DNA from: Azadirachta indica
Taxonomy: Eukaryota > Streptophyta > Magnoliopsida > Sapindales > Meliaceae
Direction of reading: 5' to 3'
Assembly (NCBI GenBank): GCA_022749755.1
Contig: CM040442.1
Coordinates: 19,128,504-19,192,503 of the forward strand
Length of the DNA stretch: 64,000 nt
Shown here: positions 45,367 through 56,805 of the stretch, one piece after another
Layout of the letters: every line of letters begins with the position of its first letter
Numbering within the stretch: position 1 is the first letter of the stretch
Made by a program: the position numbers and the translations under genes
The notes under the pieces: model-generated
The model's database searches: none
Told to the model about the DNA's origin: nothing
The model's input: only the letters and a program-made list of their open reading frames with translations

Positions 45367-45602
45367 ATGAAGAAATTCAAGGATGCATTGAATGGGATGA
45401 TTCAAGATTTATGGGATGATCTTGCAACAATTCAAGAGTGTAAGAAAGAGTCAAATATTAAGCTTGGACTTCAAGACAATAATCAGAGCTTGGTAACATT
45501 GACACAAGTACAAGAAAGCAAAACTTGAAGATTAAAGTTTCTACGGAATTCAACTTCTCAAATTTGTGTAAGGCCATATTCGAATGATATCTCAAGGCTA
45601 AG
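45367..45602 (+). repeat. Family A LTR internal fragment
   Basis: 236 bp corresponding to the first third of a family A LTR (from ATGAAGAAATTC to CTCAAGGCTAAG), in plus orientation. It ends at CTAAG exactly where the minus-strand LTR of A3 begins. It complements the LTR remnant at 37572-38113, with the 5-bp CTAAG/CTTAG shared by both. Confidence 0.8.
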
Positions 45603-46451
45603 TGATACGAACCCCGAGTATATTAAACTTGAGACCCAATATCTTTACGCATGGAAGCAACTTTTTGGAAAGCTGAATCAGATTCACCCAAGTCTGTAAC
45701 CCAATTTCAACTTGTGAAATAGAACCTTAGAATAAATACCCTCAAAGTAATTAGCTTTGATTGTAAGAACCTTGATTCAAGCAAAAATCAAAATAAGAGA
45801 AAACACTCTCAATTTAATTTCATTCGAAAAAGTAATTGCTGCCTCCATGGGAGTATGTGGCTGAATATATAAGGGTACAGGAGATAAGTAACCCTAATTG
45901 GAGTGTTTGGCCACAAAATTAAACTTATTCTAACTTTAAATAAAATAAACTGAATTTGGGCTTAATAATTATCATTAACAGCCCAAACACATAACAAATT
46001 ATAAATATATGTTTATAAATAAGACTAAAATAGATGATGGGATTGAACAGCAACTTAGCCCAAACTGGCACATGGAATCCGAAACTTGCATCATGATGAC
46101 GATCTGATTCGAACTGTAATTAAAAGAACTTGAACACGCTTGCTTAGCCTTGAGACATCGTTCGAATATGATCTTATACAAATTTGAGAAGTTGAATTCC
46201 GTAGAAGCTTTAATCTTCAGATTTTGCCTTCTTGTACTTGTGTCAATGTTACCAAGCTCTGATTATTGTCTTGAAGTCCAAGCTTGATATTTAACTCTTT
46301 CTTACACTCTTGAATTGTTGTAAGATCATCCCACAAACATTGAATCATCCCATTCAATGCATCTTTGAATTTCTTCATTCTTGCTCTTGTAACAGGACCA
46401 TTAGGTAGCTGAATTGGATCATTGCTCTTGTGTGCATCCGTATTTACATCA
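45603..46451 (-). repeat. 3' LTR of element A3
   Basis: An 849-bp LTR, minus-strand TGATGTAAATACGG at 46451 to TTCGTATCA at 45603. The pol frame of A3 extends into it as far as 46217. In A3's own orientation it is followed by CTTAG. Confidence 0.87.
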
Positions 46452-48763
46452 TTCCCTCGCTCTTCAAGATGATTCGTCCACGAATCTTCACCATCTACAT
46501 CAAAAGGAGAAAGATCAGCCACATTAAAAGTTGCATTCACAGTATACTCACCAGGAAGATCTAATTTATAGGCATTATCATTGATCTTCTCAACAACTTG
46601 AAAGGGACCATCTCCTCTTGGATGTAGCTTTGACTTCCTTTGAGTTGGAAACTTTTCCTTTCGCATATGTACCCAAATCCAATCACCAGGCTCGAATACA
46701 ACGCGCCTTCGTCCTTTGTTTACTTGGCTTGTAATTTGTTGATTCTTCTTTTCAATGTTCTTGCGCACATCTGCATGTAGTTTTCTCACCAATTCTGCCT
46801 TTGTTTTCCCATTTAAGCTAGTTCTTTCATCACAAGGTAAAGGAACTAAATCCAAAGGGGTTAGTGGGTTAAAACCATAAACAATTTCAAATGGTGAAAA
46901 ACCAGTAGTAGAATGCACAACTCTATTATATGCGAATTCAACAAATGGAATGCACTCTTCCCAATTCTTCAAATTCTTTTGGACAATAGCACGCAACAAA
47001 GTTCCCAAAGTCCTATTTACAACTTCTGTTTGACCATCAGTTTGTGGGTGACAAGTAGTAGAATATAACAATTTAGTACCCAATTTACTCCACAAAACTT
47101 TCCAAAAATGACTTAGAAACTTCACATCTCTATCACTAACTATAGTTTTTGGAATGCCATGCAAACACACTACTTCCCTAAAGAACAGATTTGCAATATT
47201 AGTGGCATCATCAGTTTTATTACAAGGTATAAAATGTGACATTTTGGAAAACCTATCAACCACTACAAAAATAGAATCTTTTCTCTTTTTCGATCTAGGT
47301 AAACCCAAAACAAAATCCATGGAAATATTAGTCCAAGGTTCACTAGAAACAGGTAAAGGAGTATACAAACCTTGATTTAAACTTTAGATTTAGCTTGTTT
47401 GCACACAACACATCTATCACAAACTTTTTGCACATCATTTTTCATTTTAGGCCAATAGAAGTGTTCATCTAAAGTGTCTAAAATTTTTGTAATGCCAAAA
47501 TGTCCCATTAAACCACCCCCATGAGACTCTTTTACAAGCAATTCTCTCAGAGAACAAATAGGTATGCACAATTTATTTTCTTTAAACAAAAACCCATCCA
47601 TTCTATAGAACTTACCATATGCAGCTTTCTCACATGCGTTGAAAATGATAGAAAAGTCAGTATCATCATCATAAAGAGTTTTAATATGTTCAAATCCAAG
47701 CATTCTTGCATCTAAAGCATTAAGTAAAGTATACCTCCTTGAAAGTGCATCAGCCACAACATTATCTTTACCTTGCTTGTATTTAATCACATAAGGAAAA
47801 GTCTTAATAAATTCGACCCATTTGGCATGTTGTTTGTTCAACTTACCTTGACTTTTAATGAACTTCAAAGATTGATGGTCAGTATGAATAACAAATTCCT
47901 TAGGCCATAAATAATGCTGCCAATTTTCCAAAGCTCTAACCAAAGCATAAAGCTCTTTGTCGTAAGTAGGATAATTCAATGAGGCGCCACGGAGCTTTTC
48001 ACTAAAGTAGGCAATTAGCCTCTTTTCCTGTATAAGAACAGCCCCAATGCCCAATCCTGATGCATCACATTCAAGTTCAAAAGTATTAGCAAAGTTAGGC
48101 AAGGCAAGAATGGGTGCCTTACAAAGCTTATCTTTCAATAAAGTAAATGCATGCTCTTGTTCTTTGTCCCACTTAAAAGTACAATTCTTTTTAATTACCT
48201 CTGTAAGGGGTGCCGCAATGGTGCTAAAATCTTTTATAAACCGTCTATAAAAACTAGCCAATCCATGAAAACTTCTTACCTCACTTACCGATTTAGGAGT
48301 AGGCCAATTTTTAATAGCACTTACCTTCTCTTCATCAACTTCAACGCCTTGAACACTTACCACGAAATCTAAAAACACAATTCGATCTAAACAAAAAGAA
48401 CACTTTTTAAAGTTAGCATATAACTTTTCTTTCCTCAAAATATCAAGTACAGCCCTTAAATGTTCTACATGTTCATTTGAATTTTTGGAATATACAAGGA
48501 TATCATCAAAGTATACAACAACAAATTTTCCAATTAAATCTTTCAAAACATGATTCATAAGCCTCATGAAACTACTAGGTGCATTAGTTAAACCAAAAGG
48601 CATAACTAACCATTCATACAGACCATATTTTGTTTTGAATGCAGTTTTCCACTCATCACCCTCTCTCATGCGAATTTGATGATACTCACTTTTCAAATCA
48701 ATTTTGCTAAAGATAGTAGAACCATATAATTCATCAAGCATATCATCTAGCCTAGGAATAGAA
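46217..48763 (-). pseudogene. Nearly intact RT-RNase H-integrase of element A3
   Basis: Two long frames, 48741-47377 and 47368-46217, separated by one lost T near 47383 (GTTTAAATC where the other copies have GTTTTAAATC). The first frame gives RT from [20 protein letters not shown], the [10 protein letters not shown] active site, RNase H ([39 protein letters not shown]-type site, [13 protein letters not shown]) and the integrase zinc domain ([14 protein letters not shown]). The second gives the catalytic core ([35 protein letters not shown]) and the CR-like tail [20 protein letters not shown] inside the LTR. It has no insertion at the position of the 96-bp block in A2. This is the best-preserved Pol of the window. 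Confidence 0.9.
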
Positions 48764-48907
48764 TGAAACCCTCTTCTTTTTTTTTTTTCTTGATATGATA
48801 GACATAAAAAACGAAAATAAATGGAATTAAAGCAAAACAGACTCAGAAACTAAAGAAACAAATAGACAAATTTGAAAGACGATATAACCTGATTTAGAAC
48901 CTGGCTC

Positions 48908-49224
48908 TGATACGAACCCCGAGTATATTAAACTTGAGACTCAATATCTTTACGCATGGAAGCAACCTCTTGAAAAGTTAAATCAGATTCACCCAAGTCT
49001 GCAACCAAATTTCAACTTGTGAAATAGAACCTTAGAATAAATACCCTCAAAGTAATTAACTTTGATTGTAAGAACCTTGATTCAAATAAGAATCAAAACA
49101 AGAGAAAACACTCTCAATTTAATTTCATTCGAAAAAGTAATTCATCCTCCATGGGAGCATGTGGCTGAATATATAAGGGTACAAGATAAAGTAACCCTAA
49201 TTGGAGTGTTTGGCCACAAAATTA
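48908..49224 (-). repeat. Truncated 5' LTR of element A3
   Basis: The terminal 317 bp of a family A LTR in minus orientation, cut at about 49224 (GGCCACAAAATTAA) where plus-strand pol of element A4 begins. Confidence 0.8.
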
Positions 49225-49228
49225 AAGA

Positions 49229-51664
49229 ATTACGGTAAAGTATCGCCATCCTATTCCTAGGCTAGATGATATGCTTGATGAATTATATGGTTCTACTATC
49301 TTTAGCAAAATTGATTTGAAAAGTGGATATCATCAAATTTGCATGAGAGAGGGTGATGAGTGGAAAACTGCATTCAAAACAAAATATGGTCTGTATGAAT
49401 GGTTAGTTATGCCTTTTGGTTTAATTAATGCACCTAATACTTTCATGAGGCTTATGAACCATGTTTTGAAAGATTTAATTAGAAAATTTGTTGTTGTATA
49501 CTTTAATGATATCCTTGTGTATTCCAAAAATTCGAATGAACACGTAGAACATTTAAGGGTTGTACTTGATATCTTGAGGAAAGAAAAGTTATATGCTAAC
49601 CTTAAAAACTGTTCTTTTTGTTTAGATTGAATTGTATTTTTAAGTTTTGTGGTAAGTGCTCAAGGCATTGAAGTTGATGAAGAGAAGGTAAGTGCTATAA
49701 AAAATTAGCCTACTCCTAAATCGGTAAGTGAGGTAAGAAATTTTCATGGATTGGCTAGTTTTTATAGACGGTTTGTAAAAGATTTTAGCATCGTTGCGGC
49801 ACCCCTTACAGAGGATTGGGCATTGGGGCTGTTCTTATGCAGGAAAAGAGGCTAATTGCCTACTTTAGTGAAAAGCTCCATCGTGCCTCATTGAATTATC
49901 CTACTTACGACAAAGAGTTTTATGCTTTGGTTAGAGCTTTGGTATGGCCTAAGGAATTTGTTATTCATACTGATCATCAATCTTTGAAGTTCATTAAAGG
50001 ACAAGGTAAGTTGAACAAACGACATGCCAAATAAGTCGAATTTATTGAGACTTTTCCTTATGTAATTAAATACAAGGTAAAGACAATGTTGTGGCTGATG
50101 CACTTTCAATGAGGTATACTTAATGCTTTAGATGTAAGAATGCTTGGATTTGAACATATTAAAACTCTTTATGATGATGATACTGACTTTTCTAGCATTT
50201 TCAAAGCATTTGAAAAAGCTGCATATGGTAAGTTCTTTAGAATGGATGGGTTTTTATTTAAAAAAATAAATTGTGCATACCTATTTGTTCTCTGAGAGAA
50301 TTGCTTGTAAAAGAGTCTCGGGGGGAGGGGGGGTTTAATAGGACATTTTGGCATTACAAAAACTTTAGACACTTTAGATGAACACTTCTATTGGCCTAAA
50401 ATGAAAAATGATGTGCAAAGAGTTTGTGATAGATGGGTTGTGTGCAAACAAGTTAAATCTAAAGTTTTAAATCAAGGTTTGTATACTCTTTTACTTGTTT
50501 CCAGTGAACCTTGGACTAATATTTCCATAGTTTTATTTTGGGTTTACCTACATCGAAAAAGGGGAAAGATTCTATTTTTATAGTGGTTGATAGGTTTTCC
50601 AAGATGTTACATTTTATACCTTATAATAAAAAACTAATGATGTCACTAATATTGCAAATCTGTTCTTTAGGGAAGTAGTGCGTTTGCATGGCATTCCAAA
50701 AACTATAGTTAGTGATAGAGATGTGAAGTTTCTAAGTCATTTTTGGAAAGTTTTGTGGAGTAAATTGGGTACTAAAATGTTATATTCTACTACTTGTCAC
50801 CCACAAACTGATGGTCAAACAGAAGTTGTGAATAGGATGTTGGGAACTTTGTTGCGTGCTATTGTCCAAAAGAATTTGAAGAATTGGGAAGAGTGCATTC
50901 CATTTGTTGAATTCGCATATAATAGAGTTGTGCATTCTACTACTGGTTTTTCACCATTTGAAATTGTTTATGGTTTTAACCCACTAACCCCTTTGGATTT
51001 AGTTCCTTTACCTTGTGATGAAAGAACTAGCTTAGATGGGAAAACGAAGGCAGAATTAGTGAGAAAAGTACATGCAGATGTGCGCAAGAACATTGAAAAG
51101 AAGAATCAACAAATTACAAGCCAAGTAAACAAAGGACGAAGGCGCGTTGTATTCGAGCCTGGTGATTGGGTTTGGGTACATATGCGAAAGGAAAGGTTTT
51201 CAACTCAAAGGAAGTCAAAGCTACATCCAAGAGGAGATGGTCCCTTTCAAGTTGTTGAGAAGATCAATGATAATGCCTACAAATTGGATCTTCCTCATGA
51301 ATATACTGTGAATGCAACTTTTAATGTGGCTGATCTTTCTCCTTTTGATGTAAATGGTGAAGATTCGTGGACAAATCATCTTGAGGAGCGAGGGAATGAT
51401 GTAAATATGGATGCACACAAGAGCAATGATCCAATTCAGCTACCTAATGGTCCCGTTACAAGAGCAAGAATGAAGAAATTCAAAGATACATTGAATGGGA
51501 TGATTCAAGGTTTGTGGGATGATCTTGCAACAATTCAAGGGTGTAAGAAAGAGTCAAATATCAAGCTTGGTAACATTGACACAAGTACAAGAAGGCAAAA
51601 CCTGAAGATTAAAGCTTCTACGGAATTCAACTTCTCAAATTTATATAAGGCCATATTCAAATGA
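49229..51664 (+). pseudogene. Broken pol of element A4
   Basis: RT fragment 49271-49630 carries [10 protein letters not shown] at the active site, i.e. the first catalytic Asp changed to Asn, and ends at a TGA in place of Arg (49627). RNase H (49816-50034) has lost about 120 bp before IGAVLMQ and a further internal piece. The zinc domain is shifted at a G-run (CTCGGGGGGAGGGGGGGTTT near 50317). Integrase from 50678 is open to 51664: [45 protein letters not shown] deletion in the LTR-encoded tail (after ECKKESNIKLG) changes the C-terminus. Confidence 0.85.
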
Positions 51665-52219
51665 TGTCTCAAGGCTAAGGCAGCATGTTCAAGTCTTTTA
51701 ATTGCAGTTCGAATCAGATCGTCATCATGATGCAAGTTTCGGATTACATGTGCCAGTTTGGGCTAAGTTGCTGTTAAAGCCCATTATCTATTTTAATCTT
51801 ATTTATAAACATATATTTATAGTTTGTTATGTGTTTGGGTTGTTAACGCTAATTATTAAGCCCAAATTCAATTGATTTTATTTTAAATTAGAATAAGTTT
51901 AATTTTGTTGTCAAACACTCTAATTAGGGTTATTTATCTCTTGTACCCTTATATATTCAGCCACATGCTCCCATGGAAGAATGAATTACTTTTTTGAAAT
52001 GAAATAAAATTGAGAGTGTTTTCTCTTATTTTGGTTCTTGCTTAAATCAAAGTTCTTACAATCAAAGCTAATTACTTTGAGGGTATTTATTCTAAGATTC
52101 TATTTCACAAGTTGAAATTAGGTTGCAGACTTGGGTGAATCTGATTTAGCTTTCCAAGAAATTGCTTCCATGCGTAAAAATATTGGGTCTCAAATTTAAT
52201 ATACTCGGGGTTCGTATCA
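51397..52219 (+). repeat. 3' LTR of element A4
   Basis: An 823-bp LTR, TGATGTAAATATGG to GGGGTTCGTATCA, with a deletion of about 20 bp near 51568 relative to the other copies. Confidence 0.85.
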
Positions 52220-52239
52220 CATCATTGTAGCTCCAAACA

Positions 52240-52563
52240 GTAGGAGAGAAGCGTTTACTTCAACTTAATGAGTTAGAAGAGATTCGGAATGAAACCTATG
52301 AAAATGCAAAAATTTACAAAGAACGCACTAAGCGTTATCATGACAAAGGCCTAATTCATAAATCTCTTTATCTTGAAATGAATGATCTTTTGTTTAACTC
52401 TCGTCTTAAATTATTTTCAGGAAAGTTAAAGTCAAAATGGTGCAGATCATTTTCAATAGTCCAAGTCTTTCCTCATGGAGCAGTAGAATTGTTAAATTCA
52501 AAAACTCAAACAACATTTAAAGTAAATGAACATCGTGTGAAGTCTTATTTAGAAGGAGTCTAG
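52240..52563 (+). pseudogene. C-terminus of Athila-like integrase (T3)
   Basis: Reads KRLLQLNELEEIRNETYENA, then KIYKERTKRYHDKGLIHKSL, LFNSRLKLFSGKLKSKW, FPHGAVELLNS and NEHRVKSYLEGV, stopping at 52561-52563. This is the typical C-terminal end of Athila/TAT pol, including the KLKSKW...FPHGAVE region. The stretch after it has the family's conserved GACGTTAAAGAAAACGCTTG and GGGAGGTAACCC. The catalytic core is absent. Confidence 0.85.
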
Positions 52564-53485
52564 AACAAAAGAGAGGTTGAATGACTTGAATTGTTCAACC
52601 CTCAACAAGAAAAGGCAACGTCTTACTAAGACGTTAAAGAAAACGCTTGGTGGGAGGTAACCCATTCATATTTGGTAGTATCTTAGCCTTTTCTTTTCTG
52701 TTTAACTTCTTTTCTATTTGTCTCATTAATGCTTTCCTAATTTAAACTATATTTTAAACAATGAGGACAATGTTTAATATAGGTTTGGGGGTGGGGTTTT
52801 AGTGTATTTGAAAGATTTTAAGTGTATTTTAATATTTTTATTTGTTTTGAACTATATAGTCATAAAAACTAAAAATTAAAAAAAATGAGAATTTGATGAT
52901 AGGTGCACATATTGTTGAGTTCTTATAGCTTTGTTTTATATTTTATCCACAAATTCTTATCCTCACCTTACCCAATAACCTCATTACAACTCAAAAAAAA
53001 AAAGTCTTACGTTGATCTTGTGTATCATATGATTACTTTGCATTTATTGTCAAGAAAATCAAGTTGTTAGCATTCCGTTCATGAGATCAATGTCATTACA
53101 TCAGAAATAGTGTATTCTTCATTTTGTATGCGAACTTTGTTTTCCATTAAAAATTTAAGCTTGATACTTGTCTCATATACGGTTTATTTATAAACCAAAT
53201 TTCGAGTACATTTTTTTTAAGAGTGACCACCTTTGTGAAGTTTAGAGTTGAAACATCAATGCATACTATATTCTGATAATGTGAAGGGTGACAAGAGAGT
53301 GATAATTGATCTGACTATCACACACTATACATGAGCATAACTTCTAAAAAATTGTTAGCAATTGAATAAATTAGTGATTGACCTTATGTTTTGTTGCATT
53401 CTTTTAAAGCCATTAACATTTTGAGGAATCATCTTTAGAAAGGAATTTTCACATGTATATTGAGTCTTTTATTTTTATTTTTATT
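52564..53485 (+). other. Noncoding 3' region of Athila-like T3
   Basis: AT-rich with no coding sequence. It includes GGTTTGGGGGTGGGGTTTTA (about 52783), possibly an internal polypurine-like tract, and is colinear with the reverse copy at 23540-23870 and with the end of T1. The stretch up to the LTR, including the expected tract next to it, is deleted. Confidence 0.65.
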
Positions 53486-54879
53486 AAGCCTTTTTTTATA
53501 TTAATTGTAAGAATTGTTGTAGAAAGTCCAAAAACAAACCTAAGATACTGGAAGGCCCGTATCTACTGAACATAGTTCGTATTTTCTAGCATAACTTTGT
53601 CCTCAATACTCGTATTTGGCTGATACAAAACAATTTGAAAATTAAATATAATGATTTACAACCCTACATTTCAAAAAGAAAGCAAATGTTGAAGTTTTAA
53701 GGGTCAAAATTCTAGCTGCAAGACAGACTTTTCTTAACATGTGGGAGTGAATTTTGAATAAATTGTTGACCAAATAAGTAAAAATGGATGGTTTTGGAGG
53801 TGCTGCTGGGCTCAGAACGAATTAGGGAAGGATTTGATGAATAAAAGGGTTTTCTGAAGAATGAGTTTTCCATTGGAGGGGGAGGATTGCTAGATTGAAG
53901 AGGAGGACATTCTTGCTGGGCAGAATTATCATCTTCTTCAAAACTTTGTGGTGAATCTTCAAAAAGGGAAGCTTTCTTTAAGTTTGTTTATTTTTCAAAT
54001 ATGTTTAGAACTTTTGTAATTAGATTCATAGACTTGAATTTAAGAATGGAAGTGTAAACATATTTTGAGAGTTTGGCTTTGCTATTGAAATGGTATTGAA
54101 TATTTTGTGAAATGTGATTAATTAGAGATTGAGATTATTTCTTATTTATTGATTTGTACAATTTTGATTATTTGTTGTGGATTTGTGATCTATTATTTGT
54201 GATTAAAATTAATTTGAGAATTAAGGTGTTAGAAACATCATCTTATCTTAATTAAACTCTTTTGAACAAATATTTAAATTGAATCCATTGAGTTGGTTTG
54301 ATTTAAATGGTTAAATGATTTTTTTGTAGCAATACAATTAATTAAATAGAAGCCTCATATTAAGGATATATTTAATTAATTGTAAGTGAGAATTACCATA
54401 ATCATTGAAATTCTCTAACTTTAGTGAAAAAACCAATAATCTAAATTACATAATGATTGTTTAATTCACCTTATATTTCAATACCAGATTAGATAATTAG
54501 CCAAATCCCATCTAATTTCATTGAATTCAATATAATTTCATAGATTTTAAGTTCTTGTAATTTATCTATTTAATCACTTCATTTGGAATATTCTGAAATT
54601 ATTATTTGATTGCATTAGAATATTTACTATTTTATATTTGCTTAAATTAGTAATTAACGGAAAACAATAAGAATTTAAATCACTTCAATTGGAATAATTT
54701 GAAATTGTCATTTAATTGCTTTAGAGTATTTATAATTTTATATTTGCTTAAATTAGTAATTAACAGGAAATAATAAAAATTTAAACCATTACAATTCTGC
54801 GAGAGATCGACCTTTGAGTGAACTTATCGTCAGCTATTAATGATTCGTGCACTTGCGAGCATTTAAAATTTGCACATCA
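53486..54879 (+). repeat. 3' LTR of Athila-like T3 (start missing)
   Basis: Matches the family T LTRs from about base 85 onward and ends TTTGCACATCA. An AACAGGAAATAATAAAAATT segment near the end is a partial tandem repeat of the one 110 bp upstream. Confidence 0.8.
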
Positions 54880-54887
54880 AATCTCAA

Positions 54888-55038
54888 AATCTTTTTCTAA
54901 AATATTATTTCAGTGAATACAGTTTAAATTCTGAAATTACCTTTCTGACAGTATCTTCGGAACTTAATAAATTAGGGTAATCTTCTTGACTTATTGGCAC
55001 TTAAGTTTTGCTCTTGATGTTTGGACACTCCCATGTCA
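54888..55038 (-). repeat. Family D LTR start, minus strand
   Basis: The first 151 bp of a family D LTR in minus orientation, starting TGACATGGGAGTGTCC at 55038; joined to satellite at AAGATGCATGTC. Confidence 0.75.
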
Positions 55039-55860
55039 AAGATGCATGTCTTTTTATTCACTGCAGGATGATGATCTTTACAATGCATTTCATTTCAAAA
55101 ACAAAAGAGTGAAAAATGAACGATTTTCGGAGACAAAATTGTCAAATGAAAAACAGGCGCAAAAAAAAAATGGTTTTGTTTCATGATGAAATGCATGTCT
55201 TATTACTAACTGTGGTATGACGATCGTTACAATACTTTCCATTTCAAAAACGGAAAAGTCGGAAATGTATGATTTTTGAGAATGAAATTGTCAAACGTGA
55301 AACGAGCACAAAAAAATGGTTTTGTTTTGAGACAGGACGCATGTCTTGTTATTCATTGTAGCGTCATGATCGTTGCAATGTATTTCTATTCGAGAAGGGA
55401 GGAGTCGCAAATGTTTAATTCTTAGGAACAAAATTGTCAAACGCAAAACGGGCATAAAAAAATGACTTCATTTCGAGATGGGATACATGTTTTGTTACTC
55501 ACTATAGTGTTACGATCGTCACAATGCATTTCATTTAAGAAATGGCAGAGTAAAAAATGTACGATTTTCGGGAACGAAATTGTCAAACACAAAACAGGTG
55601 CAAAAAAAAAGGTTTCGTTTCAAGAAGGAATGCATGTCTTGTTACTCACCATGGGGTGGCAATCGTTACAATGCATTTCATTTCAAAAATGGAAGAATCA
55701 GAAATGTACAATTTTCGGAAACAAAATTGTCAAACGCGAAACGGGCACAAAAAAAGAGTTTCGTTTCAAGACGAGATGCATGTCTTGTTTCTCACCATAG
55801 TGTGACGATCATTACAATGCATTTCTATTAAAAAACAGAAGAGTCAGAAATGTACAATTT
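55039..55860 (+). repeat. Satellite array 6
   Basis: Five to six plus-strand monomers, stopping at GAAATGTACAATTT where an Athila-like LTR is inserted. Confidence 0.92.
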
Positions 55861-56805
55861 TGATAAATTAATTTTTGTCCTAGTATTTATTATGTTTATG
55901 TCCTTTATTCATGTATTTTATTTTAGAATTTTATTACTTTGAGTTTCTTTTTATGACTTATAGGAATTATTGTAGAAAGCTCAAAAACAAACCAAGGATA
56001 CTGAAAGACCCGTATTTGTTAAACATAATCCGTATTTTCTAGCATAACTTTATCTTCAATACTCATATTTGGGTGATACAAAATAATTTGAACACTAGAC
56101 ATAATGATTTACAACCTTATGTTTCAAAAAGAAAGCAAATGTTGAAGTTTTAAGGGTCAAAATTCCAACTGGGAAATGTGATTAATTAGAGGTTGAAATT
56201 ATTTCTTATTCATTGATCTGTATAATTTTAATTATTTGTTGTGGATTTAATATCTATTATTTGTGATTGAAATTAATTTGAGAATTAAGGTATTAGAAAC
56301 ATCATCTTACCTTAATTAAACTTTTTTGAACAAGTATTTAAATTGAATCCATTGAGTTGGCTTGATTTAAATGATTAAATGATTTTCTTATAACAATACA
56401 ATTAATTAAGTAAAAGCCTCATATCAAGGATACATTTAATTAATTGTAAGTGAGAATTACCATGATCATTGGAATTCTCTAGCTTTAGTGGAAAACCCAA
56501 TAATCTAAATTACATAATTCACCTAATATTTCAATACCAGATTAGATAACTAGTCAAATTCCATCTAATTTCATTAAATTCAACAGAATTTTATTGATTT
56601 CAAGTTCTTGTAATTTACCTTTTTAATCGCTTCAATTGGAATAATCTGAACTTGTCATTTGATTGTATTAGATATATTTATGTTTGCTTAAATTAGTAAT
56701 AAGGATTTAAACCATTACAATTCCACGAGAGATCGACCTCGGAGTGAACTTATCGTCAATTATTAATGATTCTTGCACTTGCGAGCATTTAAAATTTGCA
56801 TATCA
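55861..56805 (+). repeat. Solo Athila-like LTR inside a satellite monomer
   Basis: Starts TGATAAATTAATTTTTGTCC, ends TTTGCATATCA, with about 440 bp of the middle deleted (junction near CCAACTGGGAAATGTG). No internal element sequence follows. Flanks are AATTT on the left and GATTT on the right; the monomer consensus here is TACGATTTTCGGGG, so the satellite register shows a 5-bp target duplication with one change. Confidence 0.82.

Larger units (their letters stand above)
45603..49224 (-). mobile_element. CRM-like element A3, gag deleted
   Basis: Minus-strand element: partial 5' LTR (48908-49224), leader, then a jump at about 48766 directly into RT, followed by RNase H, integrase and a complete 3' LTR (45603-46451). 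The deletion removes gag, protease and the start of RT. At the 5' side the PBS and LTR end are fused (GGCTCTGATACGAACC), with ten bases lost between two GATAC copies. Confidence 0.88.
49225..52219 (+). mobile_element. CRM-like element A4, 3' part
   Basis: Plus-strand pol from mid-RT through integrase and a 3' LTR (51397-52219). The 5' half is missing; the break lies back to back with the truncated 5' LTR of A3. Athila-like pol follows the LTR directly at 52220. Confidence 0.87.
52220..54879 (+). mobile_element. Athila-like element T3, 3' part
   Basis: End of pol (52240-52563), noncoding 3' region, and an LTR lacking about its first 85 bp (53486-54879). It begins exactly after the A4 LTR, so its 5' part was removed or displaced by the family A insertion. 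Confidence 0.8.

Noticed and set aside
45367..45602. Tandem duplication of the A2 3' LTR start
   Set aside because: The fragment starts inside the LTR, not at its terminus, and ends at CTAAG next to A3; it fits better as the other half of the LTR split at 38113.
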